Source: Neobacillus muris | GTDB lineage: Bacteria; Bacillota; Bacilli; Bacillales; Cytobacillaceae | Direction of reading: 5' to 3' | Length of the DNA: 64,000 nucleotides | Assembly (NCBI RefSeq): GCF_943193175.1 | Contig: NZ_CALPDF010000001.1 | Location: forward strand, 186,001-250,000 | Shown: positions 16,857 through 25,781 of the stretch, in pieces | Position numbering within the stretch: position 1 is the stretch's first letter | How the letters are laid out: each line of letters begins with the position of its first letter | Program-made: the position numbers and the translations under genes | Notes under the pieces: generated by a model | What the model was told of the DNA's origin: nothing | What the model saw: only the letters and a program-made list of their open reading frames with translations | The model's database searches: none

Positions 16857-18002
16857 TTACCATTCAGCTTTAGTACCGTCGTAGTTTTTCCAATTTGGGT
16901 TTGTCCAATATAGACCTTCAGCAGAGACTTCTTTTACTTTGTCTTCGTCGATTTCGAGACCTAAACCAGGCTTTGTTGGAAGGTCGACAAATCCATCCTT
17001 ATACTGGAAAATTTCCTTATTTTTAACGAAGTCCAATAGGTCAAACCCTTTATTGTAGTGAATTCCCAAAGATTGCTCTTGGATGAATACGTTTGGACTG
17101 CAGACATCTATTTGCAAAGTTGCTGCTAAGGCAATGGGACCGTATGGTGCATGAGGTGCAGCTGTAATATCATAGCATTCTGCCATTGCAATAATTTTCC
17201 GTGTTTCTAAAATACCACCGGCTAACGCAACATCGGGTTGGATAATATCTATAACACCACTATTTAATACATTTTTGAAACCCCAGCGTGTATATAGTCT
17301 TTCACCAGTTGCTAGTGGTGTAGAAACATGTTGAGCAACTTCTTTGAAAGCCTCTTCATGTTCTGGTAACACAACTTCCTCTAAGAACATTGGCCGATAA
17401 GGTTCCAACTCTTTTGCTAAAACTTTCGCCATCGCCTTATGGACACGTCCATGAAAATCAACGCCAATATTTAAGTTTCTACCAAATCTTTCCCTTAAGG
17501 ATGCGACTCTTTCAACAACTGCATCAATTTTCTTAAATGAATCTATATAGTGGAGTTCTTCGGTTGCATTCATTTTAATAGAATCAAATCCACGATCTAC
17601 CCGGTCCTGTGCATCATTAACCACATCTGCTGGACGGTCTCCACCAATCCAAGAGTAGACCTTGATTTTTTCTCTGGCACTGCCACCTAGTAATTCATAA
17701 ATTGGTGCATTATAATATTTACCTTTAACATCCCATAAGGCCATTTCAATTCCAGAGATGATGGTCATATTAATTGGACCACCCCTAAAAAAGACTCGAT
17801 ATAGCTCCTGCCAAATTTTTTCAATTTCCAAGGGATTTCTGCCAATAATGCGATCAGCCATTTCATATGAACCAGCAACAACGGTACGAGTTTTTGTTCC
17901 TGAAACCATTTCTCCCCAGCCATCAATACCTTCATCTGTTGAAATTTTAATGAATATCCATCTTGGTTTTACTTCATATACAGTTACACCCGTAATTTTC
18001 AA
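16857..18002 (-). CDS. dgoD: D-galactonate dehydratase (enolase superfamily)
   Basis: A 381-residue cytoplasmic dehydratase that converts D-galactonate to 2-keto-3-deoxygalactonate. The metal ligands D182, E208 and E234 are present (VDFHGRVHK, FLEEVVLP, TGERLYTRWG), and the catalytic pair H184 and H284 (AAPHAPYGP) marks the galactonate dehydratase branch. E. coli DgoD has nearly the same VDFHGRVHK and ELEPY motifs. It is the last gene of the operon that starts at 21800, 12 bp after the phosphotriesterase-family gene. If the PTS in this operon delivers a phosphorylated acid, the enzyme might act on a 6-phospho form; that is inference. Confidence 0.9.
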   Translation of the reverse strand: MKITGVTVYEVKPRWIFIKISTDEGIDGWGEMVSGTKTRTVVAGSYEMADRIIGRNPLEIEKIWQELYRVFFRGGPINMTIISGIEMALWDVKGKYYNAPIYELLGGSAREKIKVYSWIGGDRPADVVNDAQDRVDRGFDSIKMNATEELHYIDSFKKIDAVVERVASLRERFGRNLNIGVDFHGRVHKAMAKVLAKELEPYRPMFLEEVVLPEHEEAFKEVAQHVSTPLATGERLYTRWGFKNVLNSGVIDIIQPDVALAGGILETRKIIAMAECYDITAAPHAPYGPIALAATLQIDVCSPNVFIQEQSLGIHYNKGFDLLDFVKNKEIFQYKDGFVDLPTKPGLGLEIDEDKVKEVSAEGLYWTNPNWKNYDGTKAEW

Positions 18003-18014
18003 TTTCCTTCTCTC

Positions 18015-18950
18015 CTATTCGTTAACCCTGGTTGTTATCGTAAAAAAACGTCTAGGATTGATTTTTAATATATGATAATAGTCTTCTTCACTTATTTTTT
18101 TCATTAGTTCACCCTTTAAATCTTTCAAAAAGTAGGATAATCCAGGCGTTCCTCCATAAGCTGGCAAATATCCTTTTTTACCCATATCTCCTGAAAGAAA
18201 AACTTGATTAATATAACCGGCATTAATTACGTCTACAATTAGTTTTACTTTTGTTGCATCATTATTAGCCAAATCTCTTCCTACATGATCAATTTGCACA
18301 TTAAAACCAAGCCTGCACAGCTCTATTAATAACTCAATATCATTCGGAATGTCGACATGTCCAATTATCACTCTAGAAGGGTCTACCCCATTTTCAAGAA
18401 AGAAACGTGCCTGTTCGATAGCTTTCGTTCCTTTCGAGCAATGAGTACTAATCGGTAAACCAGTTTCCTTATGAACATCAGAAACAATTCGAATGAGTCT
18501 TTTTTCTGTTTCAGTCACTTTATTTAAGGAAGTACCAATTTTTAATACACCAGGCTTAATAGTGGTGCCGTCAATACCAATATTAATTTCATTTAAAAGT
18601 TTTTGTTTAATGGAATCATCATCCATCGAAAAAATCCAGTTTGGCAAAAATTTCTCTTCATGAAAACCAGTTGTACAGATAATATGAATACCTGCGTTTT
18701 CAGATATTTTTTTAAGTAGCAATGGATTACGTCCATAATTAATCGGAGTCATTTCAACAATTGTATTCCCACCACTTTGTTTAAAACTAATAGTTTCCTC
18801 TGTACTTTTACCTGCATCATCTAAAGTATATTGCTCATAGTAAGAATCAGAATTATTAGGCTTGACTATTAAATGTTCGTGACTTAAGGCCACCCCTAAT
18901 TTCTCACTTGGAATTTTTCCCAATACTGTCTGAGCATAAGCTGTATTCAA
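18015..18950 (-). CDS. Phosphotriesterase-family hydrolase (candidate sugar-lactone or phospholactone lactonase)
   Basis: About 311 residues of the amidohydrolase superfamily, COG1735 branch. The binuclear metal ligands are visible: SHEH near the start, a lysine in PGVLKIGTS, ISTHC, IIGHVD, and the aspartate in LSGDMG. The start is TTG at 18950: GGAGGTGA sits 7 nt before it, whereas the upstream in-frame ATG at 18995 has no site. Some COG1735 members from Listeria and Bacillus have been reported to open phosphorylated sugar lactones, which suits a PTS operon ending in a sugar-acid dehydratase. No phosphotriester substrate is implied. Confidence 0.82.
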   Translation of the reverse strand: MNTAYAQTVLGKIPSEKLGVALSHEHLIVKPNNSDSYYEQYTLDDAGKSTEETISFKQSGGNTIVEMTPINYGRNPLLLKKISENAGIHIICTTGFHEEKFLPNWIFSMDDDSIKQKLLNEINIGIDGTTIKPGVLKIGTSLNKVTETEKRLIRIVSDVHKETGLPISTHCSKGTKAIEQARFFLENGVDPSRVIIGHVDIPNDIELLIELCRLGFNVQIDHVGRDLANNDATKVKLIVDVINAGYINQVFLSGDMGKKGYLPAYGGTPGLSYFLKDLKGELMKKISEEDYYHILKINPRRFFTITTRVNE

Positions 18951-19106
18951 GGAGAAGTCACCTCCAAATGATTTTTTGGCTCTGTTGCTGCACAATATTG
19001 TTTTTTATAGCAAGTAACAACAATGATACTTTACAGAGCCTTACTTATATAAAAATGACTACCTGAAACTAAGCAATTTAAAATGGCGAACTACTAATCT
19101 GTTATA

Positions 19107-20372
19107 TTAAGAAAAGATTGTACTTATTTTCCAAATAATCCACTCAATGATATGAGTACCTGCATCCTCTGTGGAAATATGGCTCATTCCCTTCGGCAGC
19201 TTAAATCCGCCACTAATTGCTAATTGAGTATGAATATCTGCCATGGTCGTTGCAAAAAGTAACATTAAAGTTGTGATAATTACTGTTGAAATAAATCCTC
19301 TGACAACATTCCCCTTAGAAAAGGCTACTGGCCAAGCAGCCAGCCACATTGCTTGATAGGCTATATCAGGTAGTGGCAATAATCGGTTTCCTGGCAAAAT
19401 TGAAGCAATAATTAAAGTAGTCGGAACCATCAAGATACCAACAGAAATTACAGCTGGATGTGCTACCGTTAATGCTGCATCAATACCGATTGTGAAATTA
19501 GCACCTGTAAATTTCTTATTTAATAATTCCTTAATACCGTTAGCAAATGGGAGTAAACCCTCCATTAATATTTGCATCATTTTAGGTATAATAACCATTG
19601 CTGCAGCTGTGCTCATGCCTACAGTCAATGTAGAAGAAACACTTTGGTGACCAAGAATTCCAATAAGAATACCAAAAATCAAACCCATAATCATTGGCTC
19701 ACCCAAAACACCAAATTTCTTTTGAATACTCTCTGGGTCCCCTTTTAAATTTTTCAGGCCGGGTATTTTGTCATAAACTTTGTTTAAGCCCCATGCTACC
19801 GGTGCCCAACCAACAGAGTTAGAGGTTGGGAAAGTAACACCTGGTAAGCCAAAAAATTCTTCGGCAAGCGGGGCAGTCCAGTCAGCCAATTTGAATGAAA
19901 TCGTTGCAGAAAGCCCAGCGGCAATAATCGCTAATACAGAACTTCCAGTGGCATACCAAACGAGCGCAGCTCCGAAAATAAAGTGATTATAACTCCAGAA
20001 GTCAACCATAACGACTCTTGTCCATTTCAAAGTTAACAAAAGAATATTTAGTCCTAGTATAACTAAAATAACGATAGCAGCCATTGGGAATGCCCAAGTT
20101 GCCGCAGCTCTTGCAGGCCATCCAACGTCCATGATATCTGTTCTTAGATTCCATGTTTCAACCATTTTTTGAATGGCAGGACCAACACTTTCTATAAAGA
20201 AGTTCACTGTAATATTAACCCCAGCAAAGCCAACACCAACAAGAATAGCGGAACGAATTAATTTTCCAAAGTTTAATCTAAAAATAAGACCGATAACTAA
20301 AATAATGATTGGCATCATGACCGTTGGACCGAGTGAAGCAATATAATTTAATGAATCTATTAAATAATGCAT
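19107..20372 (-). CDS. PTS galactitol-type EIIC permease
   Basis: A 421-residue membrane protein of the GatC/SgcC family that moves and co-phosphorylates a polyol or sugar acid. About ten hydrophobic helices are visible, with family stretches FGLPGVTFPTSNSVGWAPV and ANFTIGIDAALTVAHPAVI. GGAGGAG lies 7 nt before the ATG. IIB and IIA genes lie directly upstream. The neighbouring galactonate enzymes suggest the substrate is a C6 acid, its lactone or a precursor rather than galactitol; no galactitol-phosphate dehydrogenase or tagatose-bisphosphate aldolase is present. Confidence 0.9.
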   Translation of the reverse strand: MHYLIDSLNYIASLGPTVMMPIIILVIGLIFRLNFGKLIRSAILVGVGFAGVNITVNFFIESVGPAIQKMVETWNLRTDIMDVGWPARAAATWAFPMAAIVILVILGLNILLLTLKWTRVVMVDFWSYNHFIFGAALVWYATGSSVLAIIAAGLSATISFKLADWTAPLAEEFFGLPGVTFPTSNSVGWAPVAWGLNKVYDKIPGLKNLKGDPESIQKKFGVLGEPMIMGLIFGILIGILGHQSVSSTLTVGMSTAAAMVIIPKMMQILMEGLLPFANGIKELLNKKFTGANFTIGIDAALTVAHPAVISVGILMVPTTLIIASILPGNRLLPLPDIAYQAMWLAAWPVAFSKGNVVRGFISTVIITTLMLLFATTMADIHTQLAISGGFKLPKGMSHISTEDAGTHIIEWIIWKISTIFS

Positions 20373-20403
20373 ACAGGCTCCTCCTATTTCTCGATAAGAA
20401 GTA

Positions 20404-20697
20404 CTATTTATCTTTTAAAATATCAAGAATTTGTTTAACTGTTTGCTCAACACCTACACCAGTTACGAAAGAAGTTCCTCTAACAACTGGAACCCCTCCA
20501 GCATCTTTCTCATTTAATGCACCAGTAGGCACGACAACATTTGGTTGGAATGTCACTACTTGAGCTGGAACTTCAGAAAACTTGCATTGCCCAATTTGCA
20601 CATTTAAGCCTTCTTTTGCAAAAACCTCCTTTAATTGATTGATCGCCATTGAACTTGTAATCATGGAGGAACCACAGCAAACTAAAACTTTTTTCAT
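20404..20697 (-). CDS. PTS galactitol-type EIIB
   Basis: A 97-residue cytoplasmic phosphocarrier of the lactose/galactitol EIIB fold. The P-loop-like KVLVCCGSSMITSSM near the N-terminus holds the phosphoryl-accepting cysteine (C7 or C8). It overlaps the IIA stop (ATGA), so translation is coupled. It takes phosphate from the adjacent IIA and passes it to the substrate at IIC. Confidence 0.9.
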   Translation of the reverse strand: MKKVLVCCGSSMITSSMAINQLKEVFAKEGLNVQIGQCKFSEVPAQVVTFQPNVVVPTGALNEKDAGGVPVVRGTSFVTGVGVEQTVKQILDILKDK

Positions 20698-21167
20698 TGA
20701 ATAACATCCTTTCTGGTTTTAATATAGTTTAAAATATCATCTTCATTGAGCTCAGTTAATTTTTCAACAAATTCAGCATCTCTGATCAATGCCATTAACT
20801 CTTGTAATAACTCCACCTGTTTGCTTGCAATATTTAAAGCAATCATAAAAATTACTTTTACATCTACTTCTATCTCTTTATTTTCCATTGACTTAAATTT
20901 TACAGGTTCCTTTAATACCCCAATACAAATCCCGGATTTAATAACATGTTGTGAATCCGTATGTGGGATAGCGATATTATATTTATGCCCTAATGCTATT
21001 CCTGTAGGATATTCCTTTTCTCGATCCAAAACTGCGTCAAAATAGGTATCTTTTACATAACCATTAGAATAAAGTGCTTTTTGAACTGTCTTTAATGCTT
21101 CAAACTGATCTTCTGCATCAATATTTGTTAGAATTAGTTCCCTTTTTATTAATTCATTCATTATCAT
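20694..21167 (-). CDS. PTS EIIA, fructose/mannitol/galactitol type
   Basis: About 157 residues of the PTS EIIA type-2 fold. The phosphorylated histidine lies in YNIAIPHTDS (about residue 69). It receives phosphate from HPr and hands it to the EIIB coded next. The ORF can be opened at a GTG (21176), but that codon overlaps the AGGTGG site, so I chose the ATG at 21167, 5 nt after it; the ATG at 21161 is also possible. Follows the aldolase by 18 bp. Confidence 0.9.
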   Translation of the reverse strand: MIMNELIKRELILTNIDAEDQFEALKTVQKALYSNGYVKDTYFDAVLDREKEYPTGIALGHKYNIAIPHTDSQHVIKSGICIGVLKEPVKFKSMENKEIEVDVKVIFMIALNIASKQVELLQELMALIRDAEFVEKLTELNEDDILNYIKTRKDVIQ

Positions 21168-21185
21168 TTTTTCCACCTATAACCT

Positions 21186-21800
21186 CTATAATAGCTTTTC
21201 TAATTTCCGTATTTTCATTTTCAACTGTTCAGTTTCACCATTTTCCAATGACTCTAAATTGAAAATGCCAGAACCAATTCCTAAAAAGGAAGTCCCTGCT
21301 TTAAAAAACTCCTCTGCATTATCACTATTCACTCCACCAACTGCCATAAGCGGCATTTCTCCAAGTGGGGCTCGAATATCAGATATATATTTACTTCCAA
21401 GTCTTGCAGCTGGAAAAATTTTCACGATATCCGCTCCATCTTGGAAGGATTGGTAAACTTCCGTAGGAGAAAATGCAGCTGGAATAGATATCACTCTATT
21501 TTCCTTACAATACTCTATTGTTTTCCTTGACATCATGATTGGCGATAGTAAAAACTTTGCCCCTGCTTCAATAGATTTCACAGCATTTTCGTGGTTAAGA
21601 ACTGTACCAGCACCTACAACAATTTTGTCACCAAATTCTTCATTAATTTTTTTAATCGTATCAAAGGCATTTGGTGAATTTAATGGGATTTCTAAAGAAT
21701 TTATTTTTGTATCTAAAAGTATTCCAACCACCTGACGAACTTGCTTGTAGGTAAACCCCCTTAAAATAAAAGTAATTTTTGGGAAACTTTTCAAATCCAT
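21186..21800 (-). CDS. 2-dehydro-3-deoxy-6-phosphogalactonate/phosphogluconate aldolase
   Basis: A 204-residue class I aldolase of the KDPG/KDPGal family that splits the 6-phospho-2-keto-3-deoxy acid into pyruvate and glyceraldehyde 3-phosphate. The Schiff-base lysine is K127 in DIVKIFPA; E37 in SLEIPLN and R14 in ILRG complete the usual site. It is the first gene of the operon, with GGGGGTG before its ATG. The usual partner DgoK (2-keto-3-deoxygalactonate kinase) is missing nearby, which matters for the pathway model. DgoA-type specificity is inferred from the galactonate dehydratase in the same operon. Confidence 0.9.
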   Translation of the reverse strand: MDLKSFPKITFILRGFTYKQVRQVVGILLDTKINSLEIPLNSPNAFDTIKKINEEFGDKIVVGAGTVLNHENAVKSIEAGAKFLLSPIMMSRKTIEYCKENRVISIPAAFSPTEVYQSFQDGADIVKIFPAARLGSKYISDIRAPLGEMPLMAVGGVNSDNAEEFFKAGTSFLGIGSGIFNLESLENGETEQLKMKIRKLEKLL

Positions 21801-21887
21801 TCAATCACCCCCTTTAAAGTTTTAATGGTTTGAAATTGAAATAAGAACCAAACCAGTTATACTGACAATTATAAAAAGCCAAAACTC

Positions 21888-21905
21888 ATGTGAAGATTTT
21901 CACAT
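21888..21905. promoter_or_regulatory. Inverted repeat ATGTGAA-N4-TTCACAT, candidate activator site of the sugar-acid operon
   Basis: Perfect 7-bp arms, 88 bp upstream of the aldolase start, just upstream of a possible minus-strand promoter (TTGGCT and TATAAC, complement of about 21854-21880). This is where a DNA-binding PRD activator of the MtlR/LicR type would act; its gene ends 30 bp away. Confidence 0.5.
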
Positions 21906-21935
21906 AGAAAATAACCTTTTTTTTGAAACCCTATC

Positions 21936-24032
21936 TTAAATGTACTTTTGTTCAAAATCCTTAATAATCATCGAAATATCCTCTGGTGTTTCAGCTGCAT
22001 CAAGTTTGACTTTAAAATCCAGATTTTGCAGCATATTTACTAAATGGAAAAATGCATTTAAATGTTTCTTCGCGTCAACAACACTTAAGCAACAAATGTA
22101 TTTTATTGGTTTTCCTAAAAAATCGATTGGCTTTTTTAAACGGATTAAATTCATCCCAGCACGATTGCTGCCATCATCTATTCCTGCGTGTGGAACTGCA
22201 AATCCTTCAGATATAACAATATAAGGACCATATTCGTTTACATTGTGAATCATTGCCTGAATATAGGGTTCTTCGATAAAACCATTTTCTAATAATTTTT
22301 CAGCAGATTTCCGTATAGCTTCTTCGTATGAATAACATTCAACATTTAGTTGAATGTATTCAGGCTGCAAAAAGTGATATAAATACGGATGCTGTTTTTC
22401 TTCCTTAAAATATCTATAAACAACGTTCATGAGTTCACTCATCATTTGATTAGGAACCTTTGACATATACTTTTCAGCAACATGCCTAATTTGATTTATT
22501 AACTCTTTCGGTTCCTTTTTACCATTTTCCTGAAAGTCTAAATGAATATTATCCTTCTTTATTTTCTCTACCTTTTCATAAATTCCTAAAATATCATTAC
22601 CAGTAAGATACGGACTAACAACCACAAGATTTACAGCTATATCGCTTAGTGGAACGGTTGATATGATTAAATCGACATCGTAATTATTTCTCTCAAGAAT
22701 ATTTTGTAAGTCATGTCTTGCTACAATATCAACAAATCGAAAATTAAAATGATTTTTCAATCTTGCGGCTATTAATTGTGATGTTCCTAATCCCCCAGCA
22801 CATACTAAAATGACCTTAATTCTAGAAGCCTCGTATTTTTTCCTTTCAATGGCTGCACAGACATGGATGACAATATAATAAAGTTCTGTTTCAGTTATAT
22901 TTTTATCCAGTGCCTTTTGTATAATATGAATATTTTTATTCACAGAATGATAAATATCGAGTGGGATACCATGATCTTCAAAGACCTCTTCCACCGGTAG
23001 GGTCATATTGTCTCTTTGTGCAAAGGAGGATAAATGATTTACAAGACTCTCAAAAAACGTATAATCACCGTTTAAATCAATTTGTAAATCGAATGATATC
23101 TCCTCGATAAACTTTCTTGTGATAATTTGAACCTTAACTATTTCAGTATCCTCATTACTATTTTTCAAATATGTCAACGAGTTAAAAATATTATTTAAAA
23201 ATTTTTCTTCATTATTATTAACTTTAATATCACAATATTGAGATATCCGCATTAGAATATTTTTTGAAACCTCGAGCCAAATTTCCCCTTCAACACGAAC
23301 CTCAGAGACGTAAAGTCCTTTTTGAATGCGACTGACCATAATCATTAAATAAAATAAAAGACTATCAAAAGAACCATCCGTTAAACTAATTTGATGAAAG
23401 TTTTCAATCTCGATAATGATTTTTTCAATAATAGTTTTGAGTTCTTTGTCGTCCAATAGTTTTAAGAAAAAAATTTCAAAGAAGCTAAAGTCTGAATTCC
23501 TATTTTTAATATTTTTTATACACACGGAATAAATTTCAAATAAAAGTTTCCTTCGATCCTGCTCACTTCCTTCAACAATTAATCCTTTGTTGGGATGAGA
23601 TTTTAGGGACAGATTATAGCCAGTAATAAATTTTTTAACATCTTTCAAATCATTTAAGATAGTAGCTCTACTTACAAATAATCGATCTGCAATGGAAGAC
23701 ATAGTTATATGCACAGTTGATTGAACAAGAATAAAGGAAGTAATAAGTTTTCTTTCCTGCCTTGCTAACTTATAGGTATAAAGACTATTACTTTCCAGTA
23801 ATTGAGCAATTTCCTTTTGATCACCAAAAAATCTAACATTCCCATTTCCTAAAAATTCTATCTCCACATAGTTACGACTCTCAAGAAAACGGTTAATTTC
23901 TTTGATATCATTTCGGATGGTCTTTTCGGAGACTCTATAAATATCTGCTATCTTTCCGATACCGCACTCATTGTTTGCGCTTTCAACTAATCTCATTAGA
24001 ATATCGCTTTTTCTTCTATCCAATACAACCAC
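21936..24032 (-). CDS. PRD-containing PTS regulator (MtlR/LicR-type activator)
   Basis: A 698-residue multidomain regulator: HTH_11 (about 5-60), Mga-like HTH (about 85-145), PRD1 (about 190-290), PRD2 (about 305-405, with H333 and H390), an EIIB-like domain (VILVCAGGLGTS, C411) and a C-terminal EIIA-like domain (VISEGFAVPHAG, H615). These proteins bind DNA and are tuned by HPr- and EII-dependent phosphorylation. In PRD1 the usual histidine position reads LLFYLMIMVSRI, so I see no histidine there. The gene lies upstream of the operon in the same direction, separated by 135 bp holding an inverted repeat, so it most likely activates 21800-16857. Confidence 0.9.
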   Translation of the reverse strand: MVVLDRRKSDILMRLVESANNECGIGKIADIYRVSEKTIRNDIKEINRFLESRNYVEIEFLGNGNVRFFGDQKEIAQLLESNSLYTYKLARQERKLITSFILVQSTVHITMSSIADRLFVSRATILNDLKDVKKFITGYNLSLKSHPNKGLIVEGSEQDRRKLLFEIYSVCIKNIKNRNSDFSFFEIFFLKLLDDKELKTIIEKIIIEIENFHQISLTDGSFDSLLFYLMIMVSRIQKGLYVSEVRVEGEIWLEVSKNILMRISQYCDIKVNNNEEKFLNNIFNSLTYLKNSNEDTEIVKVQIITRKFIEEISFDLQIDLNGDYTFFESLVNHLSSFAQRDNMTLPVEEVFEDHGIPLDIYHSVNKNIHIIQKALDKNITETELYYIVIHVCAAIERKKYEASRIKVILVCAGGLGTSQLIAARLKNHFNFRFVDIVARHDLQNILERNNYDVDLIISTVPLSDIAVNLVVVSPYLTGNDILGIYEKVEKIKKDNIHLDFQENGKKEPKELINQIRHVAEKYMSKVPNQMMSELMNVVYRYFKEEKQHPYLYHFLQPEYIQLNVECYSYEEAIRKSAEKLLENGFIEEPYIQAMIHNVNEYGPYIVISEGFAVPHAGIDDGSNRAGMNLIRLKKPIDFLGKPIKYICCLSVVDAKKHLNAFFHLVNMLQNLDFKVKLDAAETPEDISMIIKDFEQKYI

Positions 24033-24173
24033 TTCCCTTTACAAATGAATCATAACACGGCAAACAATTCATATACAGATTAAAAGTTTTCCCTCATGAG
24101 GGAAGGGTTTTCAACCATTTAATTAATTTCTTAATAGGGGTTCACAGGTAGAGCTGAAGGGACGATTATCGAA

Positions 24174-24224
24174 TAAAAAAAGGAAGTTAAAGGCCTACTT
24201 ATTTGTAGGTAATTAACTTCCTTT
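24174..24224 (-). terminator. Terminator after the GDSL hydrolase gene
   Basis: GGAAGTTAA/TTAACTTCC arms (24182-24190 with 24213-24221) and an inner CCTAC/GTAGG stem; on the minus strand it ends in seven U. Confidence 0.85.
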
Positions 24225-24265
24225 CTTGTCTTTATTGGGATATAAGTGTACCACTTGCTTTTAGA

Positions 24266-25555
24266 CTATATTTCCTTTTTTCCTTCTTTGACAACTCGCT
24301 GCACTTTCAATGCGGCTAGTCCTGCTAATACTATTGCGGTTCCCAGGAGCAAATAATTGTACATGGGTGAGGCAGTATTTGGCAGGGTATGTCCTATTCC
24401 TGCTGCGGTTGGTGTACTACTGGAGGTTGTCCCGTTATTTGGTGTATTACCGCTTGTATTGTTGTTTATAGGCTGTTCGCTGCCCCCTCCTGATTGATTT
24501 TCAGAAGGCTGCGGTTCCGTATTCGATTTAATCGTGCAAATTTCGATTACCTGTACTTTTTTGACTCCTTTTGCATCTTCTACATAAACTGTATATTTGC
24601 CATTTTGGGTAACGGCAAACTGATTCTCCACAATATCAGTTCCAGCTGATTTAAAATCCGCCGCTGTTTTTTCACCCGGGAGCCATTTCATGACAACCGG
24701 TTGTACAGCATCCGTCGAAACCGTAATTGTCACTGGATCAGAAGTTGGTTCAGTTGTGGCTGGTGTTAAGGTAATGGAAAAATCACTTGGCAGCAGATTG
24801 GCAGCCAACTCGGCAAGAACTTGATGTCCAGCTGCATTAGGGTGAATATCCGCTGGCAAAATCAGATTTCCTTGCTTCCCATTAAAAGCCGAATAAGCAT
24901 CGGCTACATCTGCTCCGAATTGCGCTGCAAGAGGCTGGATAACCTGCAAATTGACCACAGGAATGACCCCTTCGCCAAAAGCCTGCAGCGGACCTGAGCC
25001 AAATGGATTGTACAAATTGTAAAGAATAATTTGCGCATTAGGGTTGAGAGCCCTGACTGTTCCCAGAATCGTTCCAAGGTTTATTGCTATGTTTGGGATA
25101 GAGGCCGTCAACGCCTGTTTAGCTGCATCCATCTCCTGCTGGGTCGGCATTATTGGCGGATTAGCCCTTAATTTTGCCAGTATGGCTGCAGCTTCAGGGA
25201 CCTGCAATAAGTCATTATTGCCGATGTCTAATGTAATGACGTCGGCATTTTTGATGGCTGCCATATTTTCCGGTGAATTGCTGATGGCAGCTAATAATTC
25301 CGTCGTTTTCCAGCCTCCGCCGCTAATGTTCTTGGTTATGGCATACTCATTAGGACTAATGAGATAGGGAAAAGCCCGCTCATTAATGGGCTGAGCCTGG
25401 CTGTGATCCTCACCAAGATTCCACCCATGGGTAATCGAATCCCCTAGTGCCACAATACTTTTTTTCTGGTCGGTATCCGCCAAAACAAATGATGCAAAGA
25501 AGGTCTGGAAAGCAAGAATGAAGGCAACTAAAATCACTAATCTCTTAAACTTCAA
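24266..25555 (-). CDS. SGNH/GDSL hydrolase, secreted and wall-anchored (LPNTA)
   Basis: A 429-residue secreted esterase/lipase-like protein. It starts at a TTG five nt after GGAGGAG. Signal peptide about 1-26. The SGNH blocks are clear: VALGDSITHGWN (nucleophile serine), ISGGGWKT, DIGNNDLL and the terminal DIHPNAAGH (Asp-His). A beta-rich domain (about 250-345) follows, then a Ser/Asn/Thr-rich linker and the sorting signal LPNTAS (from residue 391) with hydrophobic helix and basic tail. Extracellular substrate unknown. It shares the LPxTA sorting form with the SpoIID-domain and 5'-nucleotidase proteins here. Confidence 0.9.
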   Translation of the reverse strand: MKFKRLVILVAFILAFQTFFASFVLADTDQKKSIVALGDSITHGWNLGEDHSQAQPINERAFPYLISPNEYAITKNISGGGWKTTELLAAISNSPENMAAIKNADVITLDIGNNDLLQVPEAAAILAKLRANPPIMPTQQEMDAAKQALTASIPNIAINLGTILGTVRALNPNAQIILYNLYNPFGSGPLQAFGEGVIPVVNLQVIQPLAAQFGADVADAYSAFNGKQGNLILPADIHPNAAGHQVLAELAANLLPSDFSITLTPATTEPTSDPVTITVSTDAVQPVVMKWLPGEKTAADFKSAGTDIVENQFAVTQNGKYTVYVEDAKGVKKVQVIEICTIKSNTEPQPSENQSGGGSEQPINNNTSGNTPNNGTTSSSTPTAAGIGHTLPNTASPMYNYLLLGTAIVLAGLAALKVQRVVKEGKKEI

Positions 25556-25764
25556 AAAATCTCCTCCAACTATGTATATTTTCCTATGATTATATCACAC
25601 CCTGTTATTTTTTGGATATTTTTACATCTATTTTCCTATTATTTTCGAATCATAGTGACAGTTCTTTTTTGCTTCATTTACCCTCCACAACAAATTCACC
25701 ATCTCCTACCAATAAAAATAAAAAAGAAGCAAATGCCAAAAAAGCACCTGCTTCAAAAAATTTT

Positions 25765-25776
25765 GGAGCCGTCCCC
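25765..25776 (-). repeat. GGGGACGGCTCC repeat at the aquaporin 3' end
   Basis: Minus-strand reading matches the GGGGACGGTTC family with one change. It lies 6 bp beyond the aquaporin stop. Confidence 0.5.
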
Positions 25777-25781
25777 TTGCT

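Noticed and set aside
18951..18995. Fifteen extra N-terminal residues on the phosphotriesterase-family protein
   Set aside because: The upstream ATG has no RBS, while GGAGGTGA is placed exactly for the TTG at 18950.
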